DNA from: Echinometra lucunter | Lineage: Eukaryota; Echinodermata; Echinoidea; Camarodonta; Echinometridae | Assembly: GCA_029962745.1 (NCBI GenBank) | Contig: CM057162.1 | Location: 18,060,908 to 18,124,907, forward strand | Reading direction: 5' to 3' | Length of the DNA stretch: 64,000 bases | In this document: piece by piece, positions 47,601 through 58,075 of the stretch | How positions within the stretch are numbered: the first letter of the stretch is position 1 | How the letters are laid out: the number at the start of each line of letters is the position of its first letter | Notes under the pieces: model-generated | The model's database searches: none | Told to the model about the DNA's origin: nothing | Seen by the model: the letters and a program-made list of their open reading frames with translations, nothing else | Position numbers and translations under genes: made by a program

Positions 47601-48899
47601 GTAGCAGTTTTATTTTTATTCGTTATTACCAATGCATGCATAAAATGGGAATTCCACAAAGTCACGTGCGAGAGAACTGCGGTGAATTCCGCATAGGAAT
47701 TCCCTAGTGAGTATTTTTAACGCAAAGATCATCTCATGAGATGCTGGCTAGAGAGCTAGATCGTCTCATGCAGTTGGCAAAATATCCCGAAAATATAAGG
47801 CTCAAGCCGATTCGGTTATGCGGATTGGGTGGATAAGGGGTTTTGAAAGCGGTCAACGGTTCTGCAGGGATTTTTTTACCCTCCTCCTACTTGGTTCTGA
47901 AAAACTGCTCTCAAGCAAACAAACTCGACCCGAGCGCCATGGGGCCAGCAAGAATCATCCACGGGGTCGAGGGATGAGCAGGGTGCTCTCGAAATGAAGT
48001 GCTGTGGTGCTTCACCGACCTGTTGACTTTCCTCCCACGCGGCTCGGGGGTTGTATTAAGCGTGGTGTTGACTTTAATAATAATGCTGAAAGAAATGAGG
48101 AAAATGGGAAGTGTGCACTAATTTTCACATTCACTCCCTATAATGTTTGCTAATTTTGTCTTCACAGCTAGGGTTTAGGGTCTGATTAATAGCATGGAAT
48201 TGTTGACAGAACTTTAAGAGGGGCGTTGCCAGGATGATCTAGTTATAACTGTGCCTCCTCCTTTAGTCGGACTTTTTTCTTTTTGAAAGGGGAATCATGA
48301 AAGTATGGCTTGCCAAAAGATAATGGAAGTATGTCTTCTATTTCTGAATCGTTAAGTGACTTCTGGATTTTGGATCGTGATTCACAAGGGAAAACACTTC
48401 AGTGATAGAAAGGAAGAACATTTCAATCAAAATGAAAACTTCCTGGGATGGATCCAAAATTGAGGTCCTCGTGGCACACAAAATCTCCTCCGTGCAGATA
48501 TCATGTTTGTTTTAGTTTTTATTGTTTGTGCTTTTTCGTTAATAATCCAGCAACATACAAAATGTATATAAGGGATACACACGTTCGTTTCACCCTTAAT
48601 TTGCAGGGTACCGCCATCTCATGCCTGAGTGCACTTCAGTACTTTGTTCTTTATCGTGCATGTCTACTCTACGTTCGTTTTAAACAGCAAAATTGGAATA
48701 TATAACTGATTTTTAATTAAATTATGTTCTACGTTTAAAAGAGAAATCGCACAAAACCCCAATGTCTTGGCAGTCATAATGTTATGGCTGAGATCCTTAT
48801 TTCTTTATTATTTTCTAATTTTTATTTATTTATTTTGTTTTATTATTATTATTGTTTATTTTTTGCGAGGGCTGGTTTCATCTTCTCATGCTATACTTT
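47601..48899. other. Unrecognised DNA
   Basis: A small imperfect palindrome (GATCATCTCATGAGATG and GATCGTCTCATG) lies at 47728-47771. No gene was recognised. Confidence 0.35.
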
Positions 48900-49196
48900 T
48901 TGGACCCTTAAAGGTGAGAGTTGTACCGAGTTGAGTTGTGCAGCGTCGTACTTCCCCTTAGGGATGGTGCAAATTTGCACCTTTTGAATGCAAAAATTTC
49001 TGCCCCCTTAAAGGTACATAGTTGCACCTTTAAGGGTGCTAACCGGCATTTCCGGGTGCAAACAAGTACAAAGGGGTGCATCTTTGCACCTTTTTCATGT
49101 AGGGTTCAAGATTGCACCCCCCAAACACTGGAAAAGGTGCTGCCATTGTTGCATTTCAGTAAGGTGCACAATTGAACCTTTCATTCTAAGTGTGTA
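48900..49196. mobile_element. TGCAA-rich palindromic MITE (copy 2, 5' part missing)
   Basis: Shares GGTGCAAATTTGCACC, AATGCAAAAATTTCTG, GGTGCAAACAAG and the terminus TTCATTCTAAGTGTGTA with 59504-59842. The first third of the family is absent or degenerate. Confidence 0.7.
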
Positions 49197-49237
49197 AGGT
49201 CACTAAAGAGAAGTAATACGTTTGAAAATATTGTGTA

Positions 49238-49523
49238 CAGGGGCGGTGCTGCCAGTGCATTGTGATAGTGCAAGTATTTCTCTGTTTTGACCTTTGCCCT
49301 GGCCAGAGGTGAGTTTATTTACGTTTTAAGTGAACAAATAGGGCTATATCATGATAGTTGCATGACCGACCCTACCCTCTTTTCCTGTGTACTCTTTCTT
49401 CTTCTTCTTCTTCTTCTTCTTCCCCTTCTTCTTTTCCTCCTCCTTTTTTATCTCTTGAAAAAGAGGGGGGGGGAGGGGGCGACAGCCCCATTCCCCCCCC
49501 CCCCCCAAGCACCGCCTCTGATA
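49238..49523. mobile_element. hAT-like non-autonomous element (copy 2), 8-bp duplication
   Basis: The ends CAGGGGCGGTGCT and AGCACCGCCTCTG are near-perfect inverted repeats. ATTGTGTA stands directly before the left end (49230-49237) and recurs three bases after the right terminus (49524-49531). The interior shares GAGTTTATTTACGTTTTA, GGGCTATAT and TGCATGACC with the copy at 34213-34970. A CTT microsatellite (49398-49440) and poly-C/poly-G runs occupy the right half. Confidence 0.65.
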
Positions 49524-50225
49524 ATTGTGTATACAATTTTCAGAGATAAGCATAAACATATCGAGTCACCAAATCTCCCTGACGTAAAAGCCGGTGTTTT
49601 GTAGGACAAAAAAGGGACGTGAAAAGTAATTACTTTGTACTTTGCTCAAGTAATAACATTTAGTCGGTAACATAATTCGAAACACGAGAACATTTTCAAG
49701 AAAATACTTTCTCATGTTACCAAGCTAGGAATGTAAAAGTCCCAGTTTTTATTTTTCATTTCTTTTTTATATGTTTGTACTTCTATGTTCTCTTTGAAGG
49801 AAATAATACCAGGCAGTTGCGAAGAGGAATGAAAAAAGAAAAAAAAAACGTAGACTAGTCCTTCTATGATGAAATTTCTCACCAAGTTATACAACAAAAG
49901 GAATGTGATTGCATGTGCTGGAATTGCCATGGAAACCAACAGTGACAACAGCTGGGCTCTCGGAGACGCCTGGAGATATTTAGTACTCTCAGACGATACT
50001 CAGAATTCTCATGTAACATCAATTTTTTTAAATTCATCATTACAGACGCAGTATAACGATGGGAAACTAGTTTTTATAAAGACGAACATCCAGCAGATGT
50101 AAATAAATGGTTTTTCCACACCTCTATATTTACCCAATGTCTTAAAACTTTTACTGATTATCTTTCCTTTAGCCCTAAAGCCCCTTGAGCACGTTAGTCA
50201 TGTGGAGCAGGCGCATTACAAATAA
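49524..50225. other. Unrecognised DNA
   Basis: The 78-codon frame at 49866-50102 is not supported by splice sites or homology. Nothing else was seen. Confidence 0.35.
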
Positions 50226-50425
50226 TTTACATTATTGCTGTTGTTTTATTATCATTACTATTACTATATTATTGTTACTATTATTATTATCACTATTTTC
50301 ATTGTTATTATTTTCGTCATCGTCATCATCATCATTATTATCCTTATTTATGATATCATTATCATCATTATTACTATCTACTACTTCTTCTTCTTCTGCT
50401 ACTGCTTCTGCAGCTGCTACTTCTT

Positions 50426-50462
<37 letters not shown>

Positions 50463-50478
50463 TACTACTACTACTACA
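50226..50478. repeat. Compound (ATT/ATC)n and (TAC)n microsatellite
   Basis: ATT/ATC triplets at 50235-50375 are followed by CTT and CTA triplets to 50475. A satellite tail resumes near 50636-50690. Confidence 0.95.
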
Positions 50479-51330
50479 GAAGCCGCGAAACGTTGTTGAA
50501 AGTGAGGGGGCTGCATGTACAAACCAAAAAATTCACTTCCGGGTTTTTGTACAGGGGCCTATGTGTCTACTCAAAAAAGTGAAGGGGCTGCAGCCCCCCC
50601 CCCCCCAGCCCCTGCGGTTCCGCAGCCCCTGTACTACATTACTAATATATTACTACTATCATTACTACTACTACTACCACTACTGCTGTTATCATCATTA
50701 CATCTTCCCTTTGTCTGTAGGAAACCAAGAATAAGGCCTATGGGTGGAACTGGCCTGGGGGACTTAGGGGAATTTTCCTGCAAGCTGCTTTTCGTTCTGA
50801 GGGATGGTGGACATGTAAAGTCTTAGGACCGGATTTACAGGTTACAAGGGTGGTCAAAAGCAAATCCCTCTACAGAATTTCAGCCTCAGTCCGTCCCTGA
50901 TAAGATCTATCACATCTACCGCCTTTTGTATATGCATGAACTACACAAAAAAGCCTCCACCACCTTTTCAAGATATGTTTCTGTAATATATGATGTGACC
51001 AAATGTAATTAAAGAATACCAACTCCATATCTGGTGACTCAGTCAACCTCGTAAAGAACGAACTACTTATGAAATGGCATTGACTTTCAAAGGTTACCTG
51101 ATCTGATTGATACAAATACAAGTCGTGCTCATTTCCCAAATCAAGATAGAAAATGAAATTTTAGCAACGACATTTAATCTCGAACATTTTTCAGTGTTTT
51201 TCATGTACTTGTGACACTCTTGTACACGTTCTTTCAGATCCGATTCCTCCTTTAGTTTCAGATCGATTCTTTTTCCTCCTTCTCCTCCTCAAGGAGTCGG
51301 AAGACATGGTTAAGTTATCATCAGTGCCGT
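50479..51330. other. Low-copy DNA with a GC-rich fold
   Basis: CTTCCGGGTTTTTGTACAGG and GGGGCTGCAGCCCC followed by CAGCCCCTGTAC (50545-50635) form a small GC-rich inverted structure split by poly-C. Otherwise unrecognised. Confidence 0.35.
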
Positions 51331-51579
51331 AGGGGTGGAAAGGAGCAGTTAGAACCTTTCCCCCCATATTTAGAACCTCCAGAAAATGGGGGGGGGGGGG
51401 GGTCTAAGAAGTCTAAGAACACCAAAATGTTCCTTGTACAACCAGTATTTGTTCTAAAGACCCTTTGGAACCCTTTAGAACCCATTAGAGAACCTTTAAA
51501 GGCTATTAATGGTTCTTTGAAGAACATTTAAGGGTTCCAGATGTGGGACAAAAAAGGTTCTAATCAGCACCAGAGTGTA
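51331..51579. mobile_element. GAACC-family MITE (uninterrupted copy)
   Basis: Contains the family blocks AGAACCTCCAGAAAATGGG, TTCCTTGTACAACCAG, GGCTATTAATGGTTCTTTGA and ATGTGGGACAAAAAAGG, and ends AATCAGCACCAGAGTGTA. The GGCTATTAATGG junction is the uninterrupted form of the site split in the copy at 20047-20440. The left terminus is degenerate. Confidence 0.7.
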
Positions 51580-51606
51580 CATACCCCACTCAAACGGGAG
51601 AGGGGG

Positions 51607-51642
<36 letters not shown>

Positions 51643-52429
51643 GGGTAAACATGGTAAAGAGAGACGGAGGGGATAGTGAGACAGAGTGACAAAGAGAGAA
51701 ATGAGAGAGGCAGATACAGGGGGGGGGGGGGAGGCGTGAGAAACAACGAGGTAGAGAGCCAGAGAGTCAGAAAGCGTGAGAGGACGGGAGGGGATGATGA
51801 ATTTAATAATGAAAAGGTTCTTCGTCCACACCCTCATTCCACTTGGTGGCTAGTATGCAGGCACAGACCCTATCTGACACTTTCGTAAACTACATGTGGG
51901 TCTTGAGAGAAGCCTATGCCACGCGCCTATTGGCTGTGTCCATGGTCTGGAGCAGCTACAGTACACGATTCCCATTGTTCTGCTTTAGTCTCCTCCTCAG
52001 ACCTCTACAACTTTTTTCGACAGACCAGGATTTGTGCCTGCAAACTACCTGGTGGCCTTTTTGCTCTAACTTTTCATGCATTCATATAGTACCGGTGCCA
52101 CCCCCCCCCCCCCCCCCCCCCCCCCGCTGTGTCCACCTCATCGCCCCTCGTGCTATCCATTAAAAGTAACAAAACCTTGGGGTTCATTATGATCTCGCTG
52201 CGATGATTTTTTTCTTTCTTTTTTTTTTTTTTTTTTTGGTCAGGGGGCTAACCTTGGTCCGTACGTGTGTAGAAAAGAGAGCGGATACCACTTATGCGGG
52301 ATTTGGTTGCTTAAATAAAATTCGTTGCACACAATGTTTCTGATATAAGTATAGCATCACCAGTATCAAAAAATAATTTTCATAACCATAGGCATTTAAA
52401 AAAATCATTTTGGTTCCACTTATTCAATG
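51580..52429. other. Unrecognised DNA with GA, poly-C and poly-T tracts
   Basis: (GA)n at 51609-51640, poly-G near 51719, poly-C at 52100-52125 and poly-T at 52211-52238. No gene was recognised. Confidence 0.4.
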
Positions 52430-52588
52430 ATTTTGCCAAATACATGTATGTATACTTTTGCCTTAGTTATGTTTATGTTTACAGGGTTTATGTATATCCT
52501 TTGTTTGTTTTGTATTGCTCATTTTGATGATAATCCAAAATTGTGGATTTAATATAAATAAAATTTGATTTGATTTGATTTGATTTAC
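52430..52588 (+). mobile_element. LINE-like 3' end with (TTTGA)n tail
   Basis: An A/T-rich stretch passes through AATATAAATAAAATTTGATT into four TTTGA units. AATAAA plus a short tandem tail is the usual end of CR1/L2-like LINEs. The coding part is missing. Confidence 0.5.
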
Positions 52589-52915
52589 AGGGAGGGAGAC
52601 TCCCCCCCCCCCCCCCCCCCGTTTCCCTTTAATCAATAGCAAACTTATCCCCGGGGAGAAAGGTGGTCTATATGTAATATGTTATCTATTTGTTATATGT
52701 AATATGTTATCTATTTGTTATATAATGTGAAATTGGAATTAAGCTGAATTCCTCGGCTGAAGTTTGATTCGACTCATCGCGTGCGCCCCTTCCCCATGTA
52801 TCCCATGTTCACTTTTTTCATTGAATAATTGCATTTCTTTGTTTTTTGTTCAGTGTTTTGTGAAAGCTTGTGCTATTAAGTCTATTCCCTGTTCTTTCTT
52901 TATTCCTCCTTACAG

Positions 52916-52969
52916 ATTTGAGAGCTCTTACGACGATTATGGCGCTAATATTATCAATCCTTCAATCAG
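52916..52969 (+). CDS. Possible signal-peptide exon of the Ly6/uPAR gene
   Basis: A good acceptor (TTTATTCCTCCTTACAG, ending 52915) and a CAG|GTTTGT donor at 52970 bound a 54-base exon. An ATG in strong context (ATTATGG, 52939) starts MALILSILQS, which leaves phase 1. Joined to the exon at 55945 this gives MALILSILQSVLSHYCYSC. Alternatively the frame continues upstream as LRALTTIMALILSILQSVLS, a more typical signal-peptide length, with the start in an earlier exon that I could not find. Phase and hydrophobicity fit the downstream gene, but the 2975-base intron is unproven. Confidence 0.35.
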
Positions 52970-53268
52970 GTTTGTATCATCCTTTCCAAAGTCTGGGCTG
53001 CAAGAAACCAAGGCTTTTTTTAATGAAATATGTACGCCTATATACCAAAAGAGAAAAATTGCAGGAAAAATGATAGACGACTCAGGAGGATTATTCTTCA
53101 AACACTCCTATATAGAGAACTTATGCACAGCGCAGTTACTCCTTTAAAATCAACTCATTTAATATGATTTCGTTACTTATTCTCGATAAGCAAAACTAAA
53201 ATGATGTAATGAAAAGTAATATCCCGTACCATGCGTACTACATCTTTGAAATCTAATTTCAACTGGGT
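52970..53268. other. First part of the putative long intron
   Basis: Nothing recognised. Open frames that run through the exon into this region (52764-53147) are probably not coding here. Confidence 0.3.
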
Positions 53269-53618
53269 AAGGTTGTTACGAATTGGTAGAAATACAGATA
53301 AATCAATATAATATACATGTAGCAACCTTATAAAACACCTGGCAACCTAAAGCAGAATTTCATTTCTCTCCTTGCGATTATGTGAAAGAAAGCTTTTTTT
53401 TTAGTCCAGAGTACTTGCTTTTCCTTTTTTGAGTCTTTTGCATGTTTTAATTCCTTTTACTTTTTCCAGTGCGCCTCTATATCTATTGTAAGGTTGTTAC
53501 GAATTGGTAGAAATACAGATAAATCAATATAATATAGCAACCTCATAAAACACTTGGCAACCTGAAGCAGAATTTCATTCCTCTCCTTGCGATTATATGT
53601 GAAAGAAACCTTTTTTCT
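53269..53618. repeat. Direct repeat, ~125-bp copies 221 bp apart
   Basis: AAGGTTGTTACGAATTGGTA starts both copies (53269 and 53490). Each passes through GATAAATCAATATAATAT and GCAGAATTTCATT to a poly-T. The copies differ by a few small changes. They lie inside the putative first Ly6 intron. Confidence 0.8.
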
Positions 53619-54417
53619 TTCAAAACAAGTGGAAAAGGCTGGTAGATTATAAGCAGTACTTCATGAAATTTGGTGAGGTTTTGAAATCATTACAAAAAAC
53701 GATCAAACTAAGTCACTTCAGTCAAGTCAAACGACTCAATCAACTAAAATTTGGGGGTTAAGCACATACACGCACCGCACACATAAATGAGTATGGTATG
53801 GGACTGCACACAGATGTTCTCGTCAGGCGTTGATCAGGCCGTTTCTTGTCATATTTCGTATGTGTTGGCATTTGCAAAGAAATTATTTTCAACGGGCATC
53901 TGTATAACTTTATTCCTCACAACTAACATACAAAGAATAAAGAAAGCTCACAAATTATTTTCACCTTTTCCAGTTCCAAGTCAAGCTTCTCTTCAATCTC
54001 ATACCATCACAAATCATCTCATCTAGCACTGCGTAATCATCTTAATCTCGCTCGGCTCATGCTTAAAATTGTGTTTACTAGATACTAATGTTTTCCCGCC
54101 CGAGGCAACTGTATTGCATTGCACAGCGTTGTGTTGGATTGCTCAGTGCACGAATACGTTTTTGATTATAGCTTCAACAACAACAAAACAAAACAAAACA
54201 AAACACAAATGTGCGGGAGAGAAAACGGAACCGAGTGGAGATTGCAGACAAGTAAGCTTTGCAGGTGAAAGGAATGATGGAATGCATCACTAATTTCCTT
54301 TCATTTAACTTTAATTATGTTTTAAAAAGATAATTAATTTGGGGGGGGGGGGGGAAGATGAAGCATAGGCCAAAATAGACAGAGTTGAGTATCGGTAACC
54401 ATCATACGCTCCGTCTT

Positions 54418-54458
<41 letters not shown>

Positions 54459-54665
54459 AACAACAACAACAACATCAAAGACAACATAAACACAAATCCT
54501 ACAGTCTCCAACACTGGCTAATTTCAGATGTGTGATTTTATAAGAGTGCATCCGAATTCCAAAGGACAGAGATATATGGATCAATGTTGCAATCAATCTC
54601 TGAACCTGGAGAAGATACCTGAGAGTGGATCACAAAGCTCTGCGTACAGTTTCGCGTGACTTTGA
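53619..54665. other. Unrecognised intronic DNA with poly-G and (TA)n
   Basis: Poly-G at 54340-54354 and (TA)n at 54420-54453 followed by CAACAA units. No gene was recognised. Confidence 0.4.
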
Positions 54666-55073
54666 AGGGGGTACCCAATGCCGAAACAAATGTTAGTTCA
54701 TTTAAAAGAGCATGATTTTCATTAGGAGAAAATTATCTGCCTAAAGTTTTTTAAAAAGTCGTGTTGCCAAGGAAACTCCCAAATGTGGTAAGATTTCAGG
54801 ATATTTTTGACCCCTAAGCTGTGACCGAGTTTCAAGTGGGTACCTTGTCGCGCAATTCTAGCAAAATGCGCGTAAGGTATAATACATATTGTACAGTTTA
54901 GCGCGTAGCACAACTGCAATGCGCGAAGCAAGGTACCCACTTTGACGTCATACCTCATACTCAAATTTTTTGGTCAACTCTTGACTTTTTATGAGAAAAT
55001 TGGCCAAAATGCATTGATTTCGATTGAAAATCATCAAATTTTTAATGCTATTCTTCTTAGAATTCTATTCTCG

Positions 55074-55125
<52 letters not shown>

Positions 55126-55139
55126 ATTGTGTAATCACT
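54666..55139. mobile_element. TTAA-type MITE (copy B) with an expanded (TA)n
   Basis: Runs from AGGGGGTACCCAATG to GTGTAATCACT. TTAA is intact on the right (55140-55143) and mutated to TTGA on the left (54662-54665). An inner inverted pair GTGGGTACCTTGTCGCGC / GCGCGAAGCAAGGTACCCAC surrounds AATACATATTGTACAG. The segment after CTCGATCATATAT is a (TA)n array here, but poly-A in copy A and T-rich in copy C. Confidence 0.8.
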
Positions 55140-55424
55140 TTAAGAAAGACCTGAATATGGAAAGCCAAATGGGATTCTCAGTCATATTTAATCGTATAGG
55201 CTAATTTGAAATATCTATGTAAATTAAAATCATAATTTTAACAAAGCATGACTTTGTTTTAATGTGAAGCATAGTCTTTTTCTAACAATTAAACTGAGAT
55301 CATGGGAAATACAGTCACACTTTGTTAAAACTAGAGGAAAAACTGTGAGCATTCCATTTTGCTGTTAAAGTTAAGTCGTTCTTCAAGCCACGAGTAACTT
55401 TACGCACAGCTTTGTGAAACACCT
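55140..55424. other. Unrecognised intronic DNA
   Basis: AT-rich sequence without a recognisable gene or repeat. Confidence 0.35.
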
Positions 55425-55565
55425 CCTGGGGGCATTTCATCAACATTTGTCATCTGACAAGCTGTCAGATCTGACATCTTTCCTTGATTTTGATTGGCTG
55501 AGAAGCATCGTTACTATGGCAACAGTCGGATAAAACAGACTTTGTCGGATAAAACGCTCCCCTGG
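55425..55565. mobile_element. Short MITE in the Ly6 intron
   Basis: CCTGGGGGCATTTCATCAAC and, as reverse complement, CCAGGGGAGCGTTTTATCCG are inverted ends. A small stem TCATCTGACAAGCTGTCAG and a core with ATTGGCTGAGAAGCAT lie between. The core motif ATTGGCTGAGA also occurs in the element at 934-1079. Confidence 0.55.
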
Positions 55566-55944
55566 ATAGACAGATGGATTTTGCTTATCCTCTGTCAGGC
55601 AATAATTACAAGACCTTTCCCCTTCTTGAAATACCGCTATATTGCATTTGTACATGACTTGTATTGTCTATGTTAACTTCAAAATTTCGATTTTTTTTTC
55701 CTTTTAAATCTTACTCTATGCCCCACCCCTCTACTCATTCTCTTTCTTTTCCGATTCGTCATCTATCCCTCCTGTCCTCCCTATCCTTCCTCACCTTATT
55801 GTCTCACGCTTTCTCCCTATCTCTTTCTCTTTCTCTCTCTCTCTTTCTTTCTATCTTCCCCTATCTCCCCCCTCTCCCCGACTGTTTTTCTCTTCTCTAT
55901 ATCTCTTCCTCTTCCTCTCACTCACCTTCTACTAATCCCTGCAG

Positions 55945-56124
55945 TTCTATCACATTACTGCTACTCGTGTACGAGTATTAGGACACAGAGCAACAGCACC
56001 TTCGACTTTCCGGACAGAGTCGACGCTGCCTGCGAAAACAACCGAAATTTAACGGAGATCATCGAATGCCAAGGAGGGGGATGCACAATAATGAACACGA
56101 CATTCAAGTATATTTTCGATGGAT
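55945..56124 (+). CDS. Ly6/uPAR-domain protein, exon encoding first half of the three-finger fold
   Basis: An acceptor (CTACTAATCCCTGCAG, ending 55944) precedes a 180-base symmetric exon closed by a consensus donor GTAAGTAAG at 56125. Phase 1 on both sides is the usual arrangement in Ly6/uPAR genes. The frame starts LSHYCYSCTSIRT, the signature of the mature N terminus (Y-C-x2-C). It continues through DAACENN and IECQGGGCTIMNTT, giving five cysteines that match C1-C5 of the fold. NST and NTT/NLT are potential N-glycosylation sites. The protein would enter the secretory pathway and sit at the cell surface. An upstream polypyrimidine-rich CT tract (55740-55930) favours splicing. Confidence 0.85.
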
Positions 56125-56794
56125 GTAAGTAAGAAAATGGTACACTGTTTAAACCCCACGTACCACAGCAAATACAACTCGACATAGTGCTGTGGAAGCA
56201 CTGTGGTATATAATTGTTGAAGGGTTTTTGACTTTCATACGAGAGGTGCTAAGTTCGATTTCTTGGGTTTAATAGGTAATTAGAAAATAAGCCCTCTTCT
56301 AAATTTCAAATGAAACGTCGTTATCTTTTTCTTCAGATCGAAATATCACTTTTGTAAATGAGATATTGCAAGATTGCATATATATTATAGATAATAGGGA
56401 TTAGTTCGCAGACTAGCAGCTCTTCCCACTTTAAGTGAAAGCCCGACCACATAGGACCATAGATCCGTGAGGGCCTTCATAAAAAAGGGGGATTATTTTC
56501 GAAGCCTCGTGCACTTTCATGCTGAACTATAGGCCTACCATATCCCTGATACTCATTAGTCCTGTTTTTGTGATTTCATGGAGTTTTTTTTTTTAATTAC
56601 TCCCCTGTAAGTTCTTTTCAAATAATTTATTGCATTATATTGTCTCGACTGAGAAAATAATAATTCAGTCTAGAAAATGGTATCGATTATCATAGATCTC
56701 ATCCCATGTCTCTCTCTTTCTCTCTCCTGCTCATTCTCTCTCTCCCTCTCTCTCTCTTGCCCTTTCTTTCTCTCATCATACATTTCTTCCTCAG
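56125..56794. other. Ly6/uPAR intron, containing a tRNA-like segment
   Basis: Bounded by GTAAGT and TTCTTCCTCAG. Its 3' half is CT-rich (56706-56790). A tRNA-like stretch lies near its 5' end. Confidence 0.75.
56186..56265 (+). repeat. tRNA-like segment, possible SINE head
   Basis: GTGGTATATAATTGTTGAAG resembles an A box/D arm, and GAGAGGTGCTAAGTTCGATT resembles a variable loop plus B box (GTTCGATTC-like). Spacing is close to that of a tRNA. The cloverleaf stems are poor, so a functional tRNA is unlikely; a decayed tRNA-derived SINE is more plausible. Confidence 0.35.
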
Positions 56795-57084
56795 ATGGTG
56801 ATGTACAAACAACCTTTTTCGTCCGATCATGCGGATACGATCTCGACAAATGTATCGATAATGAAGACCTTGAACCCTTCCTCGCAGAGTACCAAAAGGA
56901 CATAAATGCCGATGTCGAAAACGGGACTTTCCTCGGATTTACAGGCTACATCTGCTTCTGTACCGGACCGAATTGCAATAGCGGGAACGCACTTATTTCC
57001 AGTCCTGTCCCGTATATTTTTTTTAGTTTTTTACTTTCGTTGTGTCATGCTCTTGTATCATACTTTGAGTATAGTGTACTCTAG
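56795..57084 (+). CDS. Ly6/uPAR-domain protein, terminal exon with GPI-anchor signal
   Basis: The acceptor TTTCTTCCTCAG ends at 56794. Joining in phase 1 to the previous exon gives ...IFDG-YGDVQTT. The frame carries VRSCGYDLDKC and ends the domain with YICFCTGPNCNSG, the C-x-C-x4-C-N closing motif of the three-finger fold. With the previous exon this totals ten cysteines, the full canonical number. After CNSGN, a hydrophobic tail (PYIFFSFLLSLCHALVSYF) runs to the stop at 57082-57084, as in proteins that receive a GPI anchor. The anchor site is likely among N/S/G/N/S just before the tail. Two possible polyadenylation hexamers (57998 and 58409) lie far downstream. Which receptor or ligand it serves cannot be told. 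Confidence 0.88.
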
Positions 57085-57119
57085 GGCATTTTTGTAACAG
57101 TATGTCATATGGGTTATAG

Positions 57120-57290
57120 CAGCAGTCCACGAGAACGAAAGCCCATGAGACCGACTGGAGTCCGATTGCCCTGACCTAATGACCTTTTCCGAAGGTTCAC
57201 AAGACCAAAAAACTGACGGTCTTTAGCCTATTGTCTGGTCGGTCTTGTGAGCCGTCGGTCTCGTAGTCCGCATCTCTAGACGGTTGGTTA
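57120..57290. mobile_element. Small foldback element with CGAAGG 16-mer-like units
   Basis: The left arm GTCCACGAGAACGAAAGCCC then ATGAGACCGAC (57127-57157) pairs with the right arm GTCGGTCTTGTGAGCCGTCG then GTCTCGTAGTCC. The unit, close to ACGAGACCGAAGGCTC, matches the 16-mer of the foldback element at 23456-25398. CCGAAGGTTCACAAGACC in the middle is an intermediate form. No clear target duplication was found. Confidence 0.55.
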
Positions 57291-57839
57291 CGCGGAATAT
57301 GAGGACATTGACCTGGAAGATTGAGTTTCGTTCATTATGTAGATACACACAAGGAACACGCTGCGACCACACTGTGGGCAAATCCATACATTATGGCTGT
57401 TTTCTAGTCACACCTTGAAGTTCGTAAAATATCATACAATATGTCTATTACGATCGGCCATAAATGGTGTTTTGGCAAATAGATTAATCATAGCAAAACA
57501 AGTACACTATTTTTGTTCACACTATGGAATGTATTTTTACAGTTCAATTTCACAGTTTAAATTCATATAATTTATATTGATATATGAATAGTTTGCTCAG
57601 TGTGAAATAATAAGACAGCAGGGGAATATGTTGGATCGGATTAGGTGCACTCTTGTGTGCAGTTCCGGAATCTTACAATTACACTGTCCATTGTGGGGTT
57701 CATATTATGAATGACTATCATGAATTCAGTGATCTATTCAGAGACTCGTAGTGTCCACACTGAAATCTCTTTTATAGAGTATTATGATGGCATATCACTG
57801 GCAACTTTACTGTACTTTAATCGGGGGGGGGGTGGTATA
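57291..57839. other. Unrecognised DNA downstream of the Ly6 stop
   Basis: May be part of the 3' untranslated region. No other feature is recognised beyond a short poly-G at 57823. Confidence 0.3.
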
Positions 57840-57879
57840 TATGCATGTAAAACATTTTAAGCTTGCATACTTTACTCTA

Positions 57880-58075
57880 CTCTTTATGAAAATTGCTATA
57901 ATAATTTACTGTAAATTTCGTAAAGCATTACAGTAAAATACTGTATCATTTACAGTTAAATACATTTTACATTTACTGTTTACAGTTTTTACTGTAGAAT
58001 AAACAGTACAATACTACCCCCCCCCCCCCAAAAAAAAAAAACAGTACATTGCTGTATTTTATTTTAAATTATGGC
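57880..58075. repeat. TTTACTGTA inverted-motif cluster, possible MITE
   Basis: TTTACTGTA and its complement TACAGTAAA recur in both orientations over about 180 bases, with a poly-C/poly-A insert near 58015-58040. Outer boundaries are unclear. Confidence 0.45.

Noticed and set aside
47168..47696. Long frames on both strands, mostly Ile or Tyr/Ser
   Set aside because: Produced by the TTA and GTA triplet arrays.
52764..53147. 127-codon frame overlapping the possible Ly6 signal exon
   Set aside because: It uses another frame across that exon. The frame kept is the one that supplies a hydrophobic leader in the phase required by the next exon.
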